DNA of 9,611 nucleotides from assembly GCA_023228385.1 (NCBI GenBank), contig JALOBF010000049.1:1-9611 (forward strand), in the 5' to 3' direction. The DNA is from Bacilli bacterium (GTDB taxonomy: Bacteria > Bacillota_I > Bacilli_A > ML615J-28 > CAG-698). This document shows, piece after piece, positions 1 to 5,455 of the stretch (position 1 is its first letter; each line of letters begins with the position of its first letter). A program made the translations under genes and the position numbers. The notes under the pieces are model-generated. The model was not told the origin of the DNA, ran no database searches, and was given only the letters and a program-made list of their open reading frames with translations.

Positions 1-1
1 C

Positions 2-337
2 TTGTTTTCTGTTTTTTCTGCCATACCGGTTAATGATGCGTTTTACACACCGGTAACTTCTCTGGCCTTGGTTGCGGTCGGAGCAATGTTGTTTTATAAT
101 CTGAAATATATAAATTGGCATGACCGGACCGTAACATTTACGACCTTTGCAATGATTATTTTTATGATTTTGACCTATTCTTTATCCGATGGTTTAGGTT
201 TCGGTATTTTAATCTATGTTATTATGAGTGTTTTTGCCGGGAAGAAGTCGGAAGTAAGTATTGTTTTGTATATAATCGCTGCTTTTTTCCTGCTTAATTT
301 TGTTATTGCGGAAATCTTAAATTTATTCATAGTTTAG
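2..337 (+). CDS. NCS2-family nucleobase permease, C-terminal part (5' end outside window)
   Basis: This is the last 111 codons of a polytopic membrane transporter. The frame is open from base 2, so the TTG there is an internal codon, not a start. Several hydrophobic helices are visible. A block around residues 40-75 (WHDRTVTFTTF, then MILTYSLSDGLGFG) matches the conserved region of AzgA/PbuG-like NCS2 permeases. In that family a stretch of the form D-D-x-T-E-A-I-P-A-F is followed by L-T-Y-S-I-A-D-G-I-x-F-G. These proteins import purines or related nucleobases with a cation. The acidic/glutamate part of the motif is altered here (RTVTF), so the substrate cannot be predicted. The stop lies 22 nt before the next gene with no terminator between, suggesting co-transcription. 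Family assignment is fairly sure; substrate is unknown. Confidence 0.8.
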   Translation: MFSVFSAIPVNDAFYTPVTSLALVAVGAMLFYNLKYINWHDRTVTFTTFAMIIFMILTYSLSDGLGFGILIYVIMSVFAGKKSEVSIVLYIIAAFFLLNFVIAEILNLFIV

Positions 338-359
338 CAGAAAATATAAGGAGAAGAAT

Positions 360-1796
360 ATGTCGTTTGTAATTGATTTTTTTAAATATTGTAATAACGG
401 ACACTTGGTGGGTGCTCAGGTTTCAGTGATGGCCGGTGATTGTTATCAACTTGATTTGGCTTACGGTAACGCTTCGCTTGAAGATAATAGGAAGGTGATG
501 CTGGATACGGTTTTTCGGATTGCTTCAATTTCCAAAATCGTGGTGGCAATGGCGGTTCTGCAACTAGCGGAGAAGGATTTAATTTCGCTGGATGATGATA
601 TCGGAGAAATTCTTGGTTTTAAGATAAGAAATCCCCGCTTTCCTAACGATAAAATTACTATAAAAATGTTAATGACTCAAACCTCAAGCATTACCGACGG
701 CTATGATGATGAGAATCCGCTTTATGACGGTATTATTGCCGGTTATAACGGTGTAAACGGAAAAACGCTCCCGGTAACTTTAGAGCAGTTGCTTGTTCCC
801 GGTTCCGGGAAGTATTATACCGACCTGACTTGGTCCGATGCCGCTCCGGGCTGCCGGTTTATTTATTCCAATTTCGGTTGCGGGATTCTCGCTTGTATTG
901 TTGAGGCGGTAACCGGAATGTATTTTACCGATTATGCCGCCCAAAAGATCTTGATTCCGCTTGGCGTCGATGCCTCATTTCGTGCCAGTGAAATTAGAAA
1001 TAAAGCAGCAATTGCCGATCTTTATTATACCGCTAAAGACGGCAGATATCGCCTTGCCCGCACCGGACAGAGTTTTATTAAATCGGTATATCCGCGTTTT
1101 CCTTTGAAAGAAAATTATCGGGGTCCGGCCGGCGGATTATTTATCAGTATGCGCGACTTATCGAAAATAGCTCGGCTGTTAATAAACGATGGTGTTTGGG
1201 GCGGCGTCCGTATCTTGGAAAAAGAAACGGTCGACTTGATGCTTCAACTGCATTGGTTCGGTCAACACAATTCGTATAAAGCAAAAGGATTGCAATTAAA
1301 AATAATGGATTTCGCCGGTCGAACCTTTAAGGGACATACCGGATCGGCCTACGGGGTTATCAGTTATTTATTTATTAATCGCGAAGAAAAACTAGGCATC
1401 TGTTTTATTACTAACGGCGGTCAATACCGACGCGGGAAGTTAATGTATGATATTCAGGAAAATATCTTTCGGACTTTTTTACAACACTATTGGCCAAGTC
1501 GGAAAAGCAAGCATCGCTTTACGGCTGACCTTCGAGTGATGCATGGTTTTTTGGATGACAGGATTATTGTTTTTGACAGTATTCCTCAAATAAAAAGCAA
1601 CGATATTTATTTTTCAATTAAAAATATTGCCGATATTTTTAATATTGTTCCAATTGCTGAAGCGAATAGGACAATTTTAATGTTTAGAAGGCATCAGTTG
1701 GTAACCGCCGAACCGATGCTGGGGTTAAAGGCGGTTTGTATGAAATTTAAAGTTGAATATCACCTTATGGGGAATCAACTGGAAATATTTTATTAA
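360..1796 (+). CDS. Serine hydrolase of the class C beta-lactamase/DD-peptidase fold with a C-terminal stalk-like domain
   Basis: The 478-residue product has the three motifs of the PF00144 fold in order: S56-I-S-K59 (SxxK nucleophile and lysine), Y169-S-N171 (YxN) and H326-T-G328 in G-H-T-G-S-A (the KTG equivalent, HTG as in many esterases and peptidases). Motif spacing fits a complete catalytic domain (about 1-375). Residues about 390-478 form a second module: D-x-I-P-Q-I-K, I-Y-F-S-I-K-N-I-A-D-I-F-N-I, then T-I-L-M-F-R-R. This resembles the copper-amine-oxidase N-terminal-like stalk domain (PF07833) common in cell-surface proteins. No signal peptide or N-terminal anchor is visible, which is odd for such a module. 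The start is supported by AAGGAG at 348-353, 6 nt upstream. Substrate is unknown: a D-amino peptide, an ester or a beta-lactam are all possible. Confidence 0.85.
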   Translation: MSFVIDFFKYCNNGHLVGAQVSVMAGDCYQLDLAYGNASLEDNRKVMLDTVFRIASISKIVVAMAVLQLAEKDLISLDDDIGEILGFKIRNPRFPNDKITIKMLMTQTSSITDGYDDENPLYDGIIAGYNGVNGKTLPVTLEQLLVPGSGKYYTDLTWSDAAPGCRFIYSNFGCGILACIVEAVTGMYFTDYAAQKILIPLGVDASFRASEIRNKAAIADLYYTAKDGRYRLARTGQSFIKSVYPRFPLKENYRGPAGGLFISMRDLSKIARLLINDGVWGGVRILEKETVDLMLQLHWFGQHNSYKAKGLQLKIMDFAGRTFKGHTGSAYGVISYLFINREEKLGICFITNGGQYRRGKLMYDIQENIFRTFLQHYWPSRKSKHRFTADLRVMHGFLDDRIIVFDSIPQIKSNDIYFSIKNIADIFNIVPIAEANRTILMFRRHQLVTAEPMLGLKAVCMKFKVEYHLMGNQLEIFY

Positions 1797-1808
1797 TAAG
1801 GGGGCTAT

Positions 1809-2258
1809 ATGCTACTGATTATACTTAATGCTTTGGTGTTAAGCGGCGGTTTAATTTTTGTGTTAATACAATATCTAGGCATTACCGCCGCGAAGCGTTC
1901 ACTTGCCCGTAAATTAAAAATTTTTGTTGATGGCTATTGGCTGTCTTTAATCGGTTTTACATCGGTCTTATTTTCGGTATTATCGAGCCGCTCACTCCTT
2001 CTGACCGGTGACTTTAAAACGGTAATAACGGCGGTTATTATTGCCGCCATTATATATATGGCATTTATTATCGGATGGATTCGTTTGAAAAAACTATTAG
2101 GGGCAGATTTTATACAAAAGGGAATCTTAGAAAAACAATCGTTTTTTTCGCCGAAATTAACCAAACAGTTTATGAATCTTACGATTTATGGTTTGATTTA
2201 TGCTTTTGCCGTCATCTTTTATATTATAATTTTGATTAATTATTGGAAAGTAAAATAA
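1809..2258 (+). CDS. Small four-helix membrane protein of unknown function
   Basis: I do not recognise this 149-residue protein. It has four hydrophobic segments, about residues 3-23, 42-60, 71-93 and 124-146. Basic loops (AAKRSLARKLK at 27-37, WIRLKK at 90-95) suggest the topology. No catalytic motif or conserved charged pair within a helix stands out. A purine-rich AAGGGGG at 1798-1804 lies 4 nt before the ATG, and the gap to the serine hydrolase is 12 nt, so the two are probably translated from one mRNA. A role linked to the hydrolase, such as membrane recruitment, is only a guess from adjacency. It is the last gene of the first cluster; no convincing terminator follows it. Confidence 0.7.
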   Translation: MLLIILNALVLSGGLIFVLIQYLGITAAKRSLARKLKIFVDGYWLSLIGFTSVLFSVLSSRSLLLTGDFKTVITAVIIAAIIYMAFIIGWIRLKKLLGADFIQKGILEKQSFFSPKLTKQFMNLTIYGLIYAFAVIFYIIILINYWKVK

Positions 2259-2502
2259 TGTGTTTGGATTCATATGAAAAACGACATTAATCGCTGATCT
2301 TAAAATAAATTTGAATTTCGTTATCGGTAAAGCCGTTTTCTTTTTCCTTGATTTTCAGAAGAATCAGCGGCTAATGAAATTTTTTTTTATAGCACCGATA
2401 ATCGGCATTGTGATAATTGAAATTAAAAGTTTAAAAGTATTTTTTTGCTAATTTTAAATTAAAAAGGCATGGCGTTTTGATTTTCAAAGATTTAGGAGGC
2501 TT
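2259..2502. other. Intergenic region with nested inverted repeats and a minus-strand coding-like scrap
   Basis: There is no + strand gene in these 244 bases. Three inverted pairs are present: TTATCGGT (2321-2328) with ACCGATAA (2394-2401), AGCCG (2331-2335) with CGGCT (2368-2372), and CGCTGAT (2292-2298) with ATCAGCG (2363-2369). The last two share bases and so exclude each other. A run of nine T (2380-2388) lies inside the outer pair. A possible extended -10, TG-T-GATAAT (2409-2417), could serve the next gene, but I see no good -35. On the minus strand a 27-codon open stretch (2287-2370) reads like protein. No textbook terminator hairpin follows the gene ending at 2258. Confidence 0.5.
2494..2499 (+). 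promoter_or_regulatory. Ribosome binding site deciding between two ATG starts
   Basis: A perfect AGGAGG precedes the tandem ATGATG at 2503-2508. Its end is only 3 nt from the first ATG and 6 nt from the second. The second (2506) has the normal spacing and is taken as the start; the difference is one methionine. Confidence 0.7.
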
Positions 2503-2505
2503 ATG

Positions 2506-3390
2506 ATGAATTTGGATTTTTATAAACGTGAAATTAACCAATTAGCGAAAGATTATAACAAAATTCGCTTTCGCTATATATTTTTATTTATTGCGCTGTT
2601 ATTTTGGCTGATTTGGATCGGGGTTTTGATTGTCTTTTTAAAAGCACCCGACACCGATCAAACCCCGGTAATACAAAAGATATTTATCGGAGTAACCATT
2701 GCTTGCGGCACTGTCGGTATCGGGGTATTATTTTATTATGTAGCAGTGATTAATAAAAGAACTGTATTTTTAAAAACGAAAATGTTTAAATTGATTGCGA
2801 AAATACTCACGAACGAAAGCGGATATTGGATTGAACCGCTTGGGCATCCGGTAAAAGAAATAATGATAAAAACCAATATTGTTAATCGCCATGACAGAAT
2901 AACGGAATATTTCTCATTTCGTTTTAATATAAACGATATTTTCGGAACATATATTTTGCAGAAGGTAATGCGTTCTAACGGAAATTCAAGCACAGAAATA
3001 TTGAACGGTGATTTAATTATTTTACCTTATTCAAATCAAAGTATGATTCAGATTAGAGACAGAAGAGAATATTGGCTTCGTCATTATAAATATCAACCAA
3101 CCGCCTCCGATAGCGATTGTTTCTTATATCTTTATAAAGAAGAGACACTCCGCGGCAACTATAAGGAAGAGAAGAATTATTTCCGAAAATTAAAAAGAAT
3201 ATATCCGGGCGGAACAAAGTGCGGGATTGCTTATCACCCCGGTAAAGTTGCTTTTTTTGCCAACCTTAAAACCAAATATAAAATAGAAAGGCGACTTGAT
3301 TTTGAAAAATTCAAAAATTATACAACTGTTTATTATGATGTTTTGCGCCGTATTGAAAATATAATTAATATTGCCCGTCCCAAATACTGA
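2506..3390 (+). CDS. Two-helix membrane protein, DUF3137-like
   Basis: The product is 294 residues from the preferred ATG. After a short polar N-terminus with Y-K-R-E-I come two membrane helices (about residues 24-45 and 59-82) separated by a short loop. A long soluble part follows, beginning with K-M-F-K-L-I-A-K-I-L. This layout resembles the bacterial DUF3137 family: two N-terminal helices, an F-K-x-x-I-x-x-I stretch, a short I-N-D-I-F-G-T segment near the middle and a C-terminal beta/alpha part. Function of that family is unknown, and the match here is by architecture and short motifs only. The soluble part is rich in lysine, arginine and tyrosine. It ends 31 nt before the ATPase gene with no terminator between, so it is probably transcribed with the RloA-RloB pair. 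Whether it takes part in that system is open. Confidence 0.6.
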   Translation: MNLDFYKREINQLAKDYNKIRFRYIFLFIALLFWLIWIGVLIVFLKAPDTDQTPVIQKIFIGVTIACGTVGIGVLFYYVAVINKRTVFLKTKMFKLIAKILTNESGYWIEPLGHPVKEIMIKTNIVNRHDRITEYFSFRFNINDIFGTYILQKVMRSNGNSSTEILNGDLIILPYSNQSMIQIRDRREYWLRHYKYQPTASDSDCFLYLYKEETLRGNYKEEKNYFRKLKRIYPGGTKCGIAYHPGKVAFFANLKTKYKIERRLDFEKFKNYTTVYYDVLRRIENIINIARPKY

Positions 3391-3421
3391 TTTTATTTTA
3401 AATATAAATTGAGGTGATATA

Positions 3422-4675
3422 ATGCTCATCGCTTTTACAATCGATAATTTTCTGTCGTTTGCCCATCAACAAACTCTTTTAATGATTCCGAGTCTTGAAG
3501 ATGATTATCATAACCATCGGTTACAATTGGGGGATTTTGCCCTTTTAAAGACAGCGATTATTTACGGAGCCAACTCGTCGGGCAAAAGCAATTTAATTAA
3601 GGCTGTCAGTGTCGGCCGCGATATAATCATCAACGGCCTGGATGAAAACTACCGTGAGTATTATGCCAAAACCGCTCTTGCCAACCGTGAGCGTTCTTCG
3701 CTTTTTGAATATACTTTTTATATCGAGGGAAAAGTTTTTACTTACGGTTTTGAGGTTTGTCTTGATAAAGTTAGTATTAGCGGTGAATGGTTATACGAAC
3801 TTTCACCGGTGAACGATCGGGAAGAACTTATTTTTAGACGGCACCCTCAGGCCGGCATTTTTGATTGGGGTCCGGCCGCGGAGTTGAAAAGCTACCCTCA
3901 CGGTCAAATCGATGATGTTCAAAATGATAATCTCCTGTTTTTAGGCGCGGTTCTGCGGCGGATAAATTCGGACGGTGTATTAACTGTATTGAAATCGGTT
4001 TTTTCATGGTTTAACGATAAACTTAGAATAAGTTTGCATAATCAACCTTATACCTTATTATCGTATTGTTTTCCCGAAGATAAAGATGTTTTCTTTTCGG
4101 TTTTCGGAAAATTTGATACCGGAATTACCGATATTGTATTAAAAGAAATTCCCTTTGAAATATTGCCTTCTAATATCCCCCGGTTGGGGAAAAAGTATAT
4201 GGTTCGCTTTAATATGGGAATATATATCGTTGACGATATGGCGAAGACGGCTTATGAGTTATTGCTTAAGCATCATAATTCCGATTTTCTATTCCGTTTT
4301 AACGAGGAGTCGGACGGAACCAAACGCTTGTTTGATTATACCGGTGTAATAATCAGCCCGAATGAATATGGTGTATATCTCTTCGATGAAATCGATCGCA
4401 GTATTCACCCACTGTTAAGTCAAAAATTTATCGAACTTTTTAATCGACAGTTAAATCGGGTTCCGGTTCAATTAGTTTTTACAACCCATAATGCCGGTTT
4501 ATTAACGGATGATTATTTCCGCCGCGATGAGATATGGTTTGTTGAAAAGGGGGAAGACAATGCTTCACGCTTATTTTCGCTGGATATTTTTAAGGAAAAA
4601 TATCAGAAACCGGGAAAAGCATATTTGCGGGGGGATTTTGGGGCAATTCCTATTTTAGATAAGGATCAAGACTGA
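3422..4675 (+). CDS. rloA: RloA/AbiLi-like AAA/ABC-type ATPase, defence-associated
   Basis: The 417-residue product is a complete COG1106/AAA_15-type ATPase. The start M-L-I-A-F-T-I-D-N-F-L-S-F is the typical opening strand of the family. The Walker A is G49-A-N-S-S-G-K-S56. The ABC-signature-like stretch is E296-S-D-G-T300. The Walker B is V-Y-L-F-D322-E323, and the switch histidine is in T354-T-H-N357. R368-D-E-I-W and the C-terminal Y401-L-R-G-D-F-G-A-I-P410 complete the family pattern. Such ATPases act as ATP-dependent sensors or clamps controlling a partner effector. The partner is the RloB-like Toprim protein encoded 2 nt downstream. GAGGTGA at 3411-3417 supports the ATG. In Campylobacter, where the name arose, rlo genes sit inside type I restriction loci; no hsd gene is visible here. 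All key nucleotide-binding residues are intact. Confidence 0.9.
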   Translation: MLIAFTIDNFLSFAHQQTLLMIPSLEDDYHNHRLQLGDFALLKTAIIYGANSSGKSNLIKAVSVGRDIIINGLDENYREYYAKTALANRERSSLFEYTFYIEGKVFTYGFEVCLDKVSISGEWLYELSPVNDREELIFRRHPQAGIFDWGPAAELKSYPHGQIDDVQNDNLLFLGAVLRRINSDGVLTVLKSVFSWFNDKLRISLHNQPYTLLSYCFPEDKDVFFSVFGKFDTGITDIVLKEIPFEILPSNIPRLGKKYMVRFNMGIYIVDDMAKTAYELLLKHHNSDFLFRFNEESDGTKRLFDYTGVIISPNEYGVYLFDEIDRSIHPLLSQKFIELFNRQLNRVPVQLVFTTHNAGLLTDDYFRRDEIWFVEKGEDNASRLFSLDIFKEKYQKPGKAYLRGDFGAIPILDKDQD

Positions 4676-4677
4676 TT

Positions 4678-5385
4678 ATGGCGATTAGGGAGAGAATATC
4701 GTTATACAACCGTTATCGCGATCGGCGGGTTCATCAAGTTGAACCGTTTAGAACTTACTATATTATTATGGAAGGAACTAAAACCGAACCGCTTTATTTT
4801 CATTATCTTGACCGTTATCTTGCGGAAAAAAGAGTAAGAAACAATATTAAAATAATTTATTTGGACCGAACGAGTAATGACCGGGGGCGGAATACGCCCC
4901 GTCAACTTTTTACTTTTTTGAATAACTGTCGAAAAATAAACAATCAAGAAAACGCCGTTTATTGTATGGTGTTTGATCGAGACAGTTATAAGGGTTTTTC
5001 CGACCCGACTAACAGCTACCTTGATTTTATTAATAAAGTCAAAATGACTTCGGTTAAAATGATTGTTACGAGTCCTTGTTTTGAAATTTGGTTGCTCTTA
5101 CATCATAAAGGCGTCATATCGGAATATATTCGGCCCCATTATCAACAAATATTTAATAATAACCGTTTAAACTCAACTTTTACTTATATCAGCAAAATGG
5201 TGTATGAACTCTTTGGATTTAATCCAAAAACAACCATTCCCGAAGATTTTGTGGAAAAGGCTGATATTGCGATGAAACAAGCTGCCTTCCTGACCTCGGA
5301 CTTAGTAAAGTTAGCCACAGAAATCGGTGAAAATGTCAGTGATTTCATTAAAGAATTATGCATTGACCCTCGCAACTTAGAATAA
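4678..5385 (+). CDS. rloB: RloB/AbiLii-like Toprim-domain protein, probable effector nuclease
   Basis: The 235-residue protein has the RloB (PF13707) pattern throughout: Y-Y-I-I-M-E32-G-T-K-T-E37 (the E-G-x-x-T-E glutamate motif), F99-D100-R-D102 (the Toprim D-x-D) and S132-P-C-F-E136-I-W (the S-N/P-x-F-E-x-W signature). The metal-binding acidic residues expected of a Toprim nuclease (E32, D100, D102) are all present. Full family length and intact motifs argue for an active protein. It is translated directly after the ATPase: TGA, two bases, then ATG, with a weak AAGGA (4661-4665) 12 nt upstream, so translational coupling is likely. By analogy with AbiL-type abortive infection and the ATPase-Toprim pair of PARIS, it would be the effector released or activated when the ATPase senses infection. 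Its target is unknown. Confidence 0.88.
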   Translation: MAIRERISLYNRYRDRRVHQVEPFRTYYIIMEGTKTEPLYFHYLDRYLAEKRVRNNIKIIYLDRTSNDRGRNTPRQLFTFLNNCRKINNQENAVYCMVFDRDSYKGFSDPTNSYLDFINKVKMTSVKMIVTSPCFEIWLLLHHKGVISEYIRPHYQQIFNNNRLNSTFTYISKMVYELFGFNPKTTIPEDFVEKADIAMKQAAFLTSDLVKLATEIGENVSDFIKELCIDPRNLE

Positions 5386-5398
5386 TTTATGTTTTTCA

Positions 5399-5428
5399 TT
5401 GATTATTTAGGCTTATATATGATATAAT
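5399..5428 (+). promoter_or_regulatory. Extended -10 promoter for the alpha-CTD/sigma-4-like gene
   Basis: The -35 is TTGATT (5399-5404), followed by an 18-nt spacer. A consensus TATAAT (5423-5428) is preceded by TG one base upstream (5420-5421), giving an extended -10. Transcription would start near 5435, leaving a leader of about 20 nt that holds just the ribosome binding site. It lies in the 70-nt gap after the RloB-like gene, so the downstream gene can be expressed independently of the ATPase-Toprim pair. Confidence 0.75.
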
Positions 5429-5443
5429 TTAATTGTTTAATAA

Positions 5444-5450
5444 GAGGTGA
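5444..5450 (+). promoter_or_regulatory. Ribosome binding site that decides the start of the 864-residue protein
   Basis: GAGGTGA lies 5 nt before the ATG at 5456. An in-frame GTG at 5447 falls inside this Shine-Dalgarno sequence and so cannot be its start. The same GAGGTGA element precedes the RloA-like gene (3411-3417). Confidence 0.8.
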
Positions 5451-5455
5451 ATTTA

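Noticed and set aside
1934..2164. Minus-strand 76-codon open frame opposite the small membrane protein
   Set aside because: No ribosome binding site or plausible protein pattern, and it lies fully opposite a better gene with its own signals. The same holds for the other minus-strand frames (2736-2993, 3190-3429, 4702-4947, 5184-5399) and the + strand frame 4155-4349 inside the ATPase gene.
3360..3365. TATAAT inside the end of the DUF3137-like gene as a promoter for the ATPase gene
   Set aside because: No acceptable -35 at 16-18 nt upstream; chance TATAAT matches are common in this AT-rich DNA. A second TATAAT at 3418-3423 overlaps the start codon and cannot serve.
3422..5385. ATPase-Toprim pair as a true PARIS or OLD-family/Gabija system
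   Set aside because: The second gene carries the RloB signature (E-G-x-x-T-E, D-R-D, S-x-x-F-E-x-W) rather than a DUF4435 pattern, and the ATPase has no fused Toprim domain or UvrD-type helicase partner.
5447..5455. GTG at 5447 as the start of the 864-residue protein
   Set aside because: It lies within the GAGGTGA ribosome binding site; ATG at 5456 has proper 5-nt spacing.
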